From Tricholoma matsutake (Eukaryota; Basidiomycota; Agaricomycetes; Agaricales; Tricholomataceae): a DNA stretch of 64,000 nucleotides. Below are positions 9,346 to 19,647 of this stretch, one piece after another. Location of the stretch: positions 992,001-1,056,000 of the forward strand of contig AP026544.2 in the NCBI GenBank assembly GCA_026075535.2, read 5' to 3'. The stretch's first letter is position 1. Each line of letters starts with the position of its first letter. A model generated the notes under the pieces. That model was not told where the DNA came from. It searched no databases and worked only from the letters and a program-made list of their open reading frames with translations. The translations under genes and the position numbers were made by a program.

Positions 9346-10890
9346 ATCTGCCTGCCCCTCCTGCTCTTCAGTTCCTCCCCAGTAGGCAGCTTATATTGTG
9401 TCAACACATCATTCCCATACTTCTCCATGAACTCTTTCTCCAGCGGATTTTTCCATGCCACACATGCAGACCAGGTGCTGTACAACTGTGGATCACCAGG
9501 CAGAGCAACATGCCATCCACCCTGGGTGTAATCAGCATGCTCACGGAGCATAAGGTGTTCATTCCAGTAGATTGGATCAAACCAATCAATTGGGACTGAC
9601 TTTGGTAGTGCCAGAAGCTTTGATTGCTTTGGTATTGGAGGATCTTCACGGCATCGCTCAGTTCTGTAATTATAAAATTAGCCAATGATAAAAGGTGATG
9701 ACACTTGAACTCACCTGAAGCAACCACTTTTACTTTTATTTATCTGCTGGCGTTGCTTGTCTGCCATATGGAAGAATGCAGCCACCTCTGTTGCCTGACC
9801 CTCCTTCTCCTTGATATGGTAGACTGAGTCTGGGTCCCCTTCTGCCAACTCATCATCAGAATGGGCCTTATTTTCATCAGAATGGGCCTCATTTTCATTA
9901 GCTAAGGCCAAGACTCGATCATTGAAACTTTGTGCTTTGAATACTTCAACTCTGCCACTAGCAAGCTATTGAACTTATCTGAATATAGTCCACATTTCAA
10001 TGGAAGCAAAATACACACAGTATTACATCTCTTCCACACCAAAGTCATCTGCTTTCCCTTCGCAACACTCCCTGGACTCTTTGCCTCTGACTTTGCAAGC
10101 CCATACATGTAGGAAAAGACAAAACTTTGGTAAAGTTTGTGCATGAGTGCAAAGTCATGGACACACAACAGGTTAGCTCCCATGTGACTATACCCATATG
10201 CAGCTGAGACCGGCTCAAATGTCTTGAGTGCAATATGTTCATGGAGTAGGTTGTACATGGACTCAGGATTGCCACTCAGGACATCGGGTGCCCACTTTGC
10301 AAGTCCAAGGCATGCCACAGTCCTAAAGATGAGTAACAAATGACACTCCTGGATGCGCCTAATGTTTGCAGCAATCATCCCATCCTCGAGAGAGCTGACA
10401 AGCTCAGCTACCTTGGCTTTGGCATCTTGTATCCTACCTGAGTTGTCATCCAGGCTGGATGTTACCGAGTTTTGGAGCTGTGCTTCAGACGAATAACACT
10501 GAGTGAATGGTACTTTGTCTTCAGGAGTGACCTTTGGGGGAACAGTGCTCTGGTGTGGTAGACACCACAGGACATGAAGATGTAGCTCAAGAGCTGCCTA
10601 AAATACAGAAGAACTGTGAAGTGATCAAATACAATGTAACAAAAGTTGCACACCTTTGTTTTCTCTGCCTCTTTTGGTACCTCTCCCTTTCTCATGTACC
10701 AGTCACTAGGTTTCTTGGGTTTCCTGGGTCGCTTAACAAAAACTTTGCATGCTTTCTTCACTCGTGAGGAGTTGGGGTTTGCACTGCTACTGTCCAGTGA
10801 GCACTTGTGCTTGTTACCAGATTAGGTGCCCTCCCCTAACCCAGATTCAGAATCAGCAGGAGGTTGCATGTGAGCATCAGAGTCAGCCAT
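9346..10890 (-). pseudogene. Agaricomycete transposon passenger protein (PSDWYMRKGEVP family)
   Basis: The start ATG is at 10890 (MADSDAHMQPPADSES). The basic segment VKRPRKPKKPSDWYMRKGEVPK precedes a 56-nt intron (10653-10598). Exon 2 includes LGLAKWAPDVLSGNPESMYN and SYMYGLAKSEAKSPGS. A second intron (about 9713-9665, GTGAGT ... TTACAG) leads to an exon with the PIDWFDPIYWN and EKYGNDVLTQYKLP blocks. Proteins of this type are very common beside transposons in mushroom genomes; I recall no known biochemical function. In-frame stops (for example TAA in the N-terminal part) mark decay. It converges with the tnp2 gene inside the same element. Confidence 0.6.
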
Positions 10891-11240
10891 TGGGATGGTG
10901 GTGGTCAAGAATCAAGGTATTCAGTCAAGCCAGAATGTGTGCACAGTGCATGGCACAAAAGGCATTGAGAACAAAGGAATTCAGTGTGATCACATGGTGG
11001 AATAAAGGATCCTCGTGCCAGAAAAAATTGGAAAGTCTGGGGTGATCTGATGGGCCGCAATTGGTACGGCGGCATATTGGCAGGTGACAATGAGCAAAAC
11101 ATCATGGGCATCAATCATTGATTGCATACTTTCAAATTATATTACATAACTGCTAAGTGTTTAAATTTTTAAATCCAACTGCCACACCTACTGCCTCAAA
11201 GGCAGTTGAGTTTCAACTGCCCTAGGTTTTTCCCCTGGTG

Positions 11241-11990
11241 TATGTGGACCGTATTCTGTGCCAAACTAAAGAGCTTGGTCTCTACCTTTCTCCACTTGGG
11301 GTGAATTTTGAGCAGAGTTTGTATGCCACTTCTGTCCCCTCAACAAGTGCCACTGAGCAGTGACATGGCTTGAGTCCTCCTCTTACCATCAAGCACATTG
11401 ATCCATGGACAATTATATCAATGAGTTTAAGGACTTGGTGGACATGGCAGGATATGGAAGTGGGCTACCAGTGGTGGTGAAGTTCCAATGGGGCCTCAAC
11501 TGAGAGATTCAGGACCAGATTGCACAGATGTTGGAAGGGCGCCCAGCAGACGATGATATCTATGCTTGGTATGAAGCTGCTTCACTCTGTGATGAGAACC
11601 AACTCACAAATGTGGTGTTTAATGCTGCATTCCATGCTCCAACTACCACCCATGCACCCTACACCTTCAATCAAACCCTCCCCCAACATAACCCCATTCC
11701 TGTCCATCAGACTCCTGCACCAGCCATCAATGTCCCAGTACCAATGGATGTTGATACAGCCCATAGCTGCATGTGTAGGTTGAATCTCTGCTACCGCTGT
11801 GGGGAAACTGGACACATGGCCAGAGCATGTCCCCATTGTCAGGATATTTGCATGCTCACCCCTGAGGGGTGAGATGAACTCCTCCAGGACCTGTTGGCAC
11901 TTGTAGATGTCGAGGAAGCAAAGGGTCAGGTTGAAGAGGAGATCAAATCAGAAGTTGTAGAGGAGCAGGATTTTTCTATTCGCAGCGAGT
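11241..11990 (+). pseudogene. gypsy-A gag, C-terminal part with zinc knuckle
   Basis: Gag resumes after the inserted transposon: VDRILCQTKELG and later NYINEFKDLVDMAGYGSGLP are readable in spite of stops. A Pro-rich linker leads to CYRCGETGHMARAC at about 11791-11832, a CX2CX4HX4C knuckle that binds nucleic acid in retroviral-type nucleocapsids. A stop follows at 11870. The TGA and TAG codons fall where Trp or Arg/Gln codons are expected. Confidence 0.7.
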
Positions 11991-12958
11991 GAATCATATG
12001 CCCTTGTTGCCTGTCCATAAACACTTTGAAGTTTTGTCAGTTGAATCTCTGGAGAATGAATCTGATTCCATGACTGTTCCCCTCTGTGACCCTTTGAAGT
12101 TGGTTGAAGATGTACCTGCTCTCCCTACCTCTCCCTCTGCCCCACACCCCAAAATTAAATCATGGGAGGGCAAACTGCCACACAAATATATCGTTGCATT
12201 CACTCCCTTAACACATTCCTTGAGCCTGGCAATCAAACTACAGACTACCAACACTGGACAGATACTTGGTCTCTCTGTGATCCTGGACTCTGGTGCGACT
12301 GGTCTCTTCATTGATGCCCATCTCGCACAACAACATCACCTGAACACTCGCTTACTCTTGCATCTGATACCTGTTTATAATGTGGATGGGTCCCCAAATG
12401 AAGCTGGTGCCATCTGAGAGGTTGTAGACCTGGTCCTCCATTACAAAGATCATAGTGAGCATGCTCTTTTTGCTGTCACTCAGTTAGGAAAGCAGAAGGT
12501 GATCTTGGGCTATCTGTGGCTTTGAACCCATAACCCAGAGGTCAACTGGCATACTGGGGAGGTTACAATGAGCCAGTGTTCATCCTGCTGTCACACTTGT
12601 TTTATGGAAGCCAGACAAGAACACTGTGGACAAAGGGCCTCAGTATGACACACTCGGAAGTGTTGTGCCAGACCCCTGCCTGTGCCCAAGGTGGAGTTAG
12701 AGGGGGTTCCCAATCTGATGCTGGACTCAGATGATCATGATGAGGAGCCACAGGAAGTGGAGGAAGGTCATCAGATCTTCTACACTGTGATTTGACCATT
12801 GCACAAGGTGTGTGCTACATTGAACATATCCCAATGCCTCACTGAGCCTTCCACAAAAACAATGCTACTAAATCCTCTACTGATTCCTTGCTTCCTCATC
12901 TCCATGAGTTCAAGGATGTGTTCTCCAAGGAATTGTTTGACTCTCTCCCTGCACGCAA
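11989..12958 (+). pseudogene. gypsy-A protease and linker
   Basis: An open frame (11989-12417) carries the aspartic protease motif ILDSGATGLFIDAHLA at about 12283. After a stop, ILGYLWL and NPEVNWHTGEVTMSQ give the usual block downstream of protease. HEFKDVFSKELFDSLPARN begins the RT N-terminal region at about 12900, where a hAT-type MITE interrupts it. Confidence 0.7.
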
Positions 12959-13549
12959 TAGGGTTGCATGAAATATTTTGGTTTGGTAAATTACTAGGTA
13001 ATCTACAAGGTCCATTTGCTGGGCAGTAATTTACTAGTAAATTACTGGTAAAGTATTGCATGTGATCTGTTCACGTGACTTTAGGGAGGGTTTTTTCATC
13101 ATCAAAAATTTCAGGCACTGGCACATCCAACAGATTCAGGATTTATCTAATCATTGAACTGTTACATAAATGGTATGGCCAGTGATATCAATGATAGCTG
13201 TGGGCACATGACACATAGTTAACAGCAATGATCTCAAATTTTTTGAAGGCATTACATATGTAAACTTGTTTGATTTGGGGTTTGAGTTTGAACCACGGTT
13301 GTGATGTTGTCACATGCATGTTGTCACTGTCATTCACAATGATGACCCAAACTGGTAACCAATTGATATGTACATTACTTTGTAACAACTTTGGGTGAAC
13401 AAGCCTACTAAGTAACTCCTACCTCCAGCTTTTCAATGTCCCAAATTGAAACTAGAGCTGTCATGTGATAGGTACCTATCACATTACTTGGTAAATTACT
13501 GGTAAGAAATAGGTAAAAAATGGGTTGGTAAAAAAATATTGCAACCCTA
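12959..13549. mobile_element. hAT-type MITE, 591 bp
   Basis: The left end TAGGGTTGCATGAAATATTT and right end AATATTGCAACCCTA are inverted (TAGGGTTGCA shared). The flanks are GCACGCAA (12951-12958) and GCGCGCAA (13550-13557), an 8-bp duplication with one mismatch. GGTAAATTACTGG-type repeats fill both ends. It has no coding capacity. TAGGG ends and 8-bp duplications are typical of hAT elements. Joining its flanks restores the gypsy-A pol frame. Confidence 0.85.
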
Positions 13550-13887
13550 GCGCGCAAGCTGTGGGATCGCATGATCAAACTCACCCCTGGTGCAACCCCT
13601 TCATCCTGCAAGGTCTATCCTCTCTCCTGAAGAACAGCGACAGCTTGACCAGTTTATCAATGAGCACCTGGCCTCTGGACATATTTGACCATCAAAGTCA
13701 CCCGTGGCCTGTGGAAATTTGGACAGATCACAAGAATCTCGAGTACTTTATGATGGCCAAGAAATTGAGTTGTTGTCAAGCTTGTTGGTCCCTGTATATA
13801 TCCAGATTCGATTTCTCCTTGCACCACCATCTGGGTCACAGCATGGGGAAGACTGATGCCCTCTCGCAACATGCAGACCATAGGGAT
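13550..13887 (+). pseudogene. gypsy-A RT stub fused to RNase H by deletion
   Basis: The text reads an RT N-terminal block (PGATPSSCKVYPLSPEE) and then, after ASGHI, jumps directly to EIWTDHKNLEYFM, an RNase H-region motif. The fingers-palm core with the YXDD motif, several hundred codons, is missing. The junction lies near 13690-13720. The later block MGKTDALSQHADHRD is the usual end of RNase H. This copy cannot make its own reverse transcriptase. Confidence 0.75.
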
Positions 13888-14365
13888 TAAGGCAAGGCAG
13901 GGGTTTACCCTGGTGTTTTTGGGCTAAGGATATGAGGGGTAAGGGTAGGGGTTTGGAAGTTCACACCCTTGCATACCCCTGTACCCTTAGTAAGGGTACA
14001 GGAGTATGCCAGGGGTATGCTTATGTAAGAATATCATTTAATTTTTTCAGCCACAAAGACTCATATTCAAGATTTTCATCAATTAAATTTGTGGGATTGT
14101 CTAACATGATAATGGCTTTCATATGTCAATAAGAGGTATTAATATGTGATAGTAATAGTATATACAATAGTTATCAACACTTTTCAAATGAATTTTGCTC
14201 TAAATATGTTGATTTTGTGCCAAACCCTTGTACCCTTGACAAACCCTCCCATACCCTTGGCAACCCTTATAGGTTTCCATACCCTTACCACTAAGGGTAG
14301 GGTGTTCAGGGGTAGGGGTAAGGGTATGAGATTTGACACCCAGGGGTAACCCCTGCCTTGCCCTA
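13888..14365. mobile_element. hAT-type MITE, 478 bp, AGGGGTAAGGG-rich
   Basis: The ends TAAGGCAAGGCAGGGGTT and AACCCCTGCCTTGCCCTA are inverted copies with one mismatch. Flanks ATAGGGAT (13880-13887) and ATGGGGAT (14366-14373) form an 8-bp duplication with one mismatch. The interior repeats TACCCTTG and GTAAGGGTA. It has no coding capacity. It splits gypsy-A between RNase H and integrase. Confidence 0.8.
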
Positions 14366-14794
14366 ATGGGGATGGCAGTGATGACAATCAAAACATTGTG
14401 TTGTTGCCAGACCTGTTCACCATTCGGGCACTGGAAGGCATTGCACCCCAGGGCAAGGAGTGGGACATCCTATGCAACATTCATCGTGCAAACCATAGGA
14501 GTTTACATGAGGATGTTGTTGCCCAAGCTGTTAAAGAACTGAGGAAGGGATCCACCCTTTCCTTGCATGCAGCAGAGTGGGCTGAAAAGGAGGACTTGTT
14601 GTATTTCAGGGATCACATCTATGTCCCCAATGACCCAGACCTTTGCTGGCACATCATATCCCAACACCATGACTCACAGATTGCTGGTCATCCTGGACAC
14701 CAGAAGACCTTGGAGCTCACCTCATGGAATTATTGGTGGCCACAAATGTCATGACTCATTGGTCAGTATTGTCATACTTGTGACCTTTGCTTAC
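14366..14794 (+). pseudogene. gypsy-A integrase, N-terminal zinc domain
   Basis: An open frame carries LPDLFTIRALEGIA and DLLYFRDHIYVPNDPDL. It continues with the HHCC domain, HHDSQIAGHPGHQKTLEL, then YWWPQMS, a TGA stop, and CHTCDLC. The fold-back element cuts the frame at CLH. Confidence 0.75.
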
Positions 14795-15324
14795 ACAAGA
14801 GGCAGAGCAATATATTACCCTGGAGAATATGTTGGGAATAATAGAGAAAAAAGACACTTTTTCCCTGGGGAAAAATAAAAGGAACCATCAGTAAAAAAAT
14901 GTTGTTTTTCCCACACCTTTCTCTTTGCTCTTGCTCAGCAAAAATAACTCATCCATTCCCGGGAGAAAATCAGGTGAAAATGGAGGGGAAATATATCTTT
15001 TTCTCCACATTTTCTCTATATCTGGTGAAAATAACATTTTTTCTGATGACTTCCACAAATTTTTCACCTAGAAACAGATTAGTTATTTTTCCACAGAGAA
15101 AAAACTGGGAATATGTGGGAGAATGACCTTTCTCCCCTTAATGTTCACAAGTTTTTCTCCTGGAAACAGATTAGTTGTTTTCCTGCAGCAACCAAAAGGA
15201 CAAAGTGTGGGAAATAACATATTTTTACTGATGGTTCCTTTTATTTTTCCCCAGTGAAAAAGTGTCTTTTTCTCCCATTATTCCCAACATTTTCTCCAGG
15301 GTAATATATTGCTCTGCCTCTTGT
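14795..15324. mobile_element. fold-back element with TIRs of about 125 bp
   Basis: The left arm starts ACAAGAGGCAGAGCAATATA and the right arm is its inverse over roughly 125 bp, with few mismatches. The loop holds degenerate AAAATGGAGGGGAAA-type repeats. Gypsy-A integrase continues on both sides (CHTCDLCLHQ ... KISHSKPIGKQHPLP). I see no clear target duplication. The long arms could fold into a strong hairpin. Confidence 0.75.
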
Positions 15325-16278
15325 GTTATGCATCAAAATTTCTCATTCCAAACCCATTGGCAAGCAACACCCTCTTCCTGTTCCAGAGAGTCATTGGGAT
15401 GTTGTCAGTGTTGACTTTGTGGTGGAGTTGCCAGAGTCAAATGGGTTTGATGCAGTGATGTGCACAGTTGATTCAGTGGGAAAATGTGCTCACTTCATTC
15501 CCATGCACACCACTGTCAGTGCTGCCCAAGTCTATCTCCACCATGTGTGGAAATTACATGGACTTCCTGGTGCTTTCCTCTCTGACCGTGGTCCTCAGTT
15601 CGTGGCAGAGCTCACTCATGAGCTGTACCACTTTCTGGGGATCAAACTCCTTGCTTTGCAAGGAGTTTAACCACCTATCACCCACAAACTGATGGCCAGA
15701 CTGAGTGAGTCAACCAGGAACTGGAGCAGTATATCCATATCTTTGTCAATGAGCACCAGGACAATTGGGATGATCTTCTCCCCTTGGCCAAGTTTGGATA
15801 CAACAACCATGTCCATGCTTCCACTCAACAGACCCCTTTCCTCTTAGACACTGGACAGCATCCACATATGGGATTTAAACCTCGCCAAACTCCCTCACAC
15901 ATTGAAATGGGGAATGAGTTCATAGAACACATGTGGGATAGCTTGGAGGAGGCAAAGGCAGCCTTAGCAAAGCCAAAGGATGACATGGTGCACTTTTACA
16001 ACCAACACTATTCTCTGACCCCTCAGTACAAGGTTGGTGATCAAGTTTATCTTGACTCCAGTGACATCTCCACTACATGTCCATCCAAGAAACTCGCTTA
16101 TTGCTTCCTGGGACCTTTCCCCATTGTCAAGTGTGTTGGAATGCATGCCTATCATCTGCACCTCCCAGCCTCCATGTCCAGACTCCACCCAGCCTCCATG
16201 TTGTCAAACTCCTTCCAGCTCCCCAGATTCATTCCCAGGATGCCATTCACATCCACCACTGCTGCCTACAGTGATTGA
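15325..16278 (+). pseudogene. gypsy-A integrase core and C-terminus
   Basis: The catalytic core shows the first Asp in DVVSVDFVVELPES and the second in FLSDRGPQFVAEL. Near 15665 a frameshift and a TGA (for CGA) break the block before the Glu (QTDGQTE*VNQELEQ). The C-terminal part (15784-16278) includes KVGDQVYLDSSDI and the GPF segment FLGPFPIVKC. No chromodomain follows; the frame ends 17 bp before the 3' LTR. Confidence 0.75.
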
Positions 16279-16294
16279 GGGAGAACTCCAGTAC

Positions 16295-16716
16295 TGTAAG
16301 GGGACTAGGGGATGCCTCGTGTGTTTTTCCTATTTTTTACACTTGTCCTATATTTTTCCTCACTTCATTTCCTCCAATTCTTCATTTTCTATGATTTTTT
16401 CTTATTTTATTACTAATTCCCCCTTCTATCACATTTGTGCATGTTGACAGTTTTATATTTAGAGGTGGAGCACCCCTTCCAACATCTATCCCTTGGTATG
16501 ATGTCATTTGGTGGCTTTGATCTGCCTATCTCCGCCTTTTCTATTTTTAGATTATTATTTGATTTTTGCAGTTTTCACATATACTGGGCATTGGCAAAGG
16601 GGTCCTTAGAGTTTTCTCTTTGGATTTTCCTTTGCTAGGTGCACCTCCAATCCCTGTACTATGTAGTATAATTTTAACTTCAGATTTCCCTTTGCTAGAC
16701 TGAGGTTGCCCTTATA
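16295..16716 (+). repeat. gypsy-A LTR copy 3, shared by two tandem copies
   Basis: 422 bp, TGTAAGGGGACTAGGGG ... GTTGCCCTTATA. The end of integrase is on its left and the gag leader of another copy is on its right. It is therefore 3' LTR for gypsy-A and 5' LTR for the truncated copy 2. Confidence 0.85.
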
Positions 16717-17604
16717 GTAGAAAACTCTCCCTTAAGGCCCAAATTGTGAATGTGCTGCCCAAGATAGGCAGGTACAGAGTGGATGATGCTTCCCAAAGCT
16801 CCATAGACTCCCTACACACTGTTCCTGACAGTCCCACCTTTAGTGTGCCACCATTTTTGCCAAATGTGCCCCCTAGCGCCATGGATGCATCAAAGCGCCT
16901 CGACGTGCTTGAAGGCAACGTTACCAGAATACATGCGCAAATTGACTCACTTAAATCTATGATCAAAAACTTTGTCAGAACGCTTCAGACTAGCTCCACT
17001 ACTAATATTCTGCCCATTGTGACTCCAAGCGCACCCAACAACGATGCACCACCTAACACACCCAGATCAAACTGTCCCCCCCCACCAAATTTAATGGTGT
17101 GCATGTGCAGGGACATGCATTCCTTAACTCTTGTGAGTTGTACATCAGTCTCCAGTCGCATCAATTTGTCGATGAAGCTGCAAACATTTATTGGGCTTTC
17201 ACATACATGAAATCTGAATGTGCCTATCTCTACGTGGACCATATTCTGTGCCAAACTAAAGAACTTGGTTCTCTGCCCTTCTCCACTTGGGGTGACTTTT
17301 GAGCAGAGTTTATATGCCACTTTTGTCCCCTCAATGAGTGCTACCGAGCAGTGACATGGCTTGAGTCATCCTCTTACCACCAGGCACATCGATCTGTGGA
17401 CAATTATATCAACGAGTTTAGAGATTTGGTGGACATGGCAGGATATGGGAATGGGCTACCAGTGGTGGTGAAGTTCTGATGGGGCCTCAACTGAGAGATT
17501 CAGGACCAGATTGCCCAGATGTTGGAAGGACGCCCAGCAGACGATGATATCTATGCTTGGTACAAAGCTGCTTGCCTCTGTGATGAGAACTGACTCACAA
17601 ATGC
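16717..17604 (+). pseudogene. gypsy-A copy 2: leader and gag, truncated
   Basis: Leader 16717-16879, then a gag start at 16880 (MDASKRLDVLEGNVTRIHAQ), a coiled-coil-like N-terminus not kept in copy 1. A frameshift at about 17090 (run of C) precedes CELYISLQSHQFVDEAANIY and YMKSECAYLYVDHIL. TGA/TAG codons interrupt the rest. The sequence stops at 17604, where TIR element B begins, well before the zinc knuckle. Confidence 0.75.
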
Positions 17605-17884
17605 AGTACTTTACACTCCCCCCCCAGTCCAAGCGGACTCTGCTCAGACACACTTGGACACTCGGACTGTCAGAGGACTTCACTCGGACTCTGCTTGGAC
17701 TCTGCTTGGACACTCAGACTCTGCTTGGACACTCGGACTCTGCTTGGACACTTGGACTGTCCTAGGACTTTGCTCAGACAACATCAATTGTGTATTTATT
17801 TACACCTTTTAAAGTACTGTCCAAGTAAAGTCTGAGTTCCAGTCTTAGAGAAAGTCTTATAAGTCTCTCAAAATGATGTGTGCA

Positions 17885-17962
17885 CAGCAGTAATTGAACC
17901 AACAGCCTTCTGGACTAGCAATCACATGATGACAAAACATGCACACTCTACCACTTAAGCCA
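17885..17962 (-). other. tRNA-like sequence (element B, left, pointing outward)
   Basis: Homologous to 6912-6991. The A-box-like part is GTGGTAGAGTG. The B-box has a mismatch (GGTTCAATTAC), so Pol III competence of this copy is doubtful. Confidence 0.45.
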
Positions 17963-18169
17963 AGTAGTCATTTAAAGTTACATACATTATATCTATTTAT
18001 TACTGAAATCTAATTTTATATATATCATAAATAGATTATTAAATTGACCCCCTCGCATCTGTGCGAGGGGTAATTAATATGGGTAATTAATATGTATAAT
18101 ACTAAGCCCTCCCCTCACAAGCTCGAGGGGAGGGGGCCGTAACTATCAATTATAAAAATAAATTAAAAA

Positions 18170-19380
18170 CACCCACCACAAGCAGTTGCTTGTGGTGGTG
18201 TTTGTCTCTCCCCGGGTTGTCCTCTGGCCATCTCGCTCTCCTGTCCCCATTCTTCTCCCCCCCAAACCACCCCACAAGCAGATGCTCGTAGGCGGGGGCA
18301 GGTGTCATCGTGGGTGTCCCCGCTCTTGTCGTTGTCTCCCTTCCCTCTCGTCTCCTTGCCCCTCATCTCTTCCCCCTCACCTTCCACCCTGCGAGCAGGG
18401 GCTCGCAGCAGCAGTGGTGGTGGTGTCATCATTGTCATCATCACCAGTAGTAGTTTGTACCTATAAAAAGTTAGTTAGGATTGAAAAATGAAATGAGAAA
18501 AGAAAAAAAAACTTACCTAGGACCCAAGAGATGTTGACATCTCTTGGCTCTCCCCTAATTGTTGTAATTCCACCCATCGTCCACCCTATGAGCAGTGGCT
18601 CGTAGGGCTGGGGCAGGTGCTGTCATTGTTCCCTGCCATTGTCATCATTCCACCCACCATCCACCCCACGAGCAGTTGCTTGTGAGGCTGGAGGCAGGTG
18701 GTGTGTCCTGCATGGTGGGCATGAGTAGCCGTTCTTGTTGTTTCGAAGTTGCACCCATTCCCACCCTGCTCACAGCAGTGGTTCTGAGTGCTCATTGTCA
18801 TCGTCGTCAGCAGTACTAGATAATACCTAAAAAAGTTTGTTAGTAACAAAAACAAGAAAAAAAAACTTACCAACAGCCCAAGAGACATCAAACGACGTCT
18901 CTTGGGCATTTTCTTCATTGGCTTTGCCTTCCTTTCATTGTTTCCCGCTCGTCCCCTCATCATTCCATCTCCCAGTCCCCGTTGTCTCCAGTCGCCTCGT
19001 TGCATTGTTGTTCTGTTTGGCCAAGTTGGCGTCGCCATTGTCTTGCCATTTTGCAGTTGTACCCATTCCCACCCCGCAAGCAGTTGCTTGCAGCGGTGGT
19101 TCTGGGTCCTAGGGTGGTGGCTGTGTCAGCCATTGTCATGGTTTTGAGGCTGTGGCATCGTTATAACATAGATAAAACCTATCATTAAGGAAATTTCAGT
19201 TAGTTAAACAAAACAACAAAAATCATGTAAAAAAACACTTACAAGTGAGCCCAAATGACAATGCTGTCATTTGGGCTTGTTCCCGTTGTTGGTTATTGGG
19301 GTAGGAGGTAAGGAGGAGGTGGTGCTGTTGCCAGCGTTGTTGATGATGCAGCTGTGTTGATTTGTCATCACAGCCGGGGC
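18170..19380 (-). other. core of element B: three minus-strand introns with hairpins
   Basis: Introns are predicted at 19242-19179, 18870-18827 and 18516-18461, each with a GTAAGT donor, a CTAAC-type branch point and a TAG acceptor. Hairpins adjoin each donor on the exon side: 19248-19277 (AGCCCAAATGAC), 18876-18907 (GCCCAAGAGAC, perfect arms) and 18523-18547 (CCCAAGAGATG). CACCACAAGCA...TGCTTGTGGTG palindromes occur at about 18173-18200 and 18660-18690. No reading frame crosses the junctions. Confidence 0.6.
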
Positions 19381-19412
19381 AGTACATAAAGAGATATAAC
19401 TACTTATCTGTA

Positions 19413-19497
19413 ATGATACTTTAGTCTAACTGTTATATTGCTGACTTAATTGTACTTTATCATGTGACTACGAGGGTTCAATCCCTGCAGTAGCCAC
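19413..19497 (+). other. tRNA-like sequence (element B, right, pointing outward)
   Basis: Nearly identical to 8254-8338: ACTTTAGTCTAACTGTTATA and the exact B-box GGTTCAATCCC. Confidence 0.5.
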
Positions 19498-19647
19498 TGA
19501 TTTTTCAGTCAATTATATAAGCAACTCAGACAGTCCTAGGACAGTCCAAGGACTCAGCTCGGACTGGACATTTAGTTTGGCAGGACTTTCAGCCAAAGAA
19601 GTCCAAGTGGAGTCTGCTTGGATTGGGGGGGGGAGTGTAAAGACCTC

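Larger units (their letters stand above)
3494..11240. mobile_element. CACTA/Plavaka-like DNA transposon, 7.7 kb, with nested elements
   Basis: The left end CACCAGGGGCAAAAGCTAGG and the inverted right end (CCTAGGTTTTTCCCCTGGTG) form imperfect TIRs of about 28 bp. Gypsy-A gag is split exactly here, with TAT on both sides (3491-3493 and 11241-11243), giving a 3-bp target duplication. CACTA-superfamily elements have CACTN-type ends and 2-3 bp duplications, so the fit is good apart from CACCA replacing CACTA. It encodes a tnp2-type transposase at its left end (plus) and a passenger gene at its right end (minus). The middle (5085-9080) has been replaced by spliced repeat modules and a gypsy-A solo LTR that itself contains TIR element A. 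Confidence 0.8.
2759..16716 (+). mobile_element. gypsy-A: Ty3/gypsy retrotransposon, heavily interrupted
   Basis: The order is 5' LTR (2759-3186), gag, protease, RT remnant, RNase H, integrase, 3' LTR (16295-16716). Four insertions split the interior: a 7.7-kb DNA transposon (3494-11240), hAT-type MITEs at 12959-13549 and 13888-14365, and a fold-back element at 14795-15324. Without them the element is about 4.6 kb, short for Ty3/gypsy because most of RT is missing. The order PR-RT-RH-IN and the CCHC knuckle identify the superfamily. Many in-frame TGA/TAG codons show it is dead. The 3' LTR runs directly into the leader of a second copy, so the 3' target duplication is lost. Confidence 0.85.
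17605..19647. mobile_element. TIR element B (2043 bp), chimeric: no target duplication
   Basis: The same ends (AGTACTTTACACTCCCCCCC and GGGGAGTGTAAAGACCTC), subterminal repeats, tRNA-like sequences and hairpin core as element A, with strong similarity throughout. The flanks differ: gypsy-A gag on the left (TCACAAATGC) and minus-strand gypsy-II on the right (CAATTTAGTC). Elements A and C both have 10-bp duplications, so the missing duplication here suggests recombination between two copies. Confidence 0.8.
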
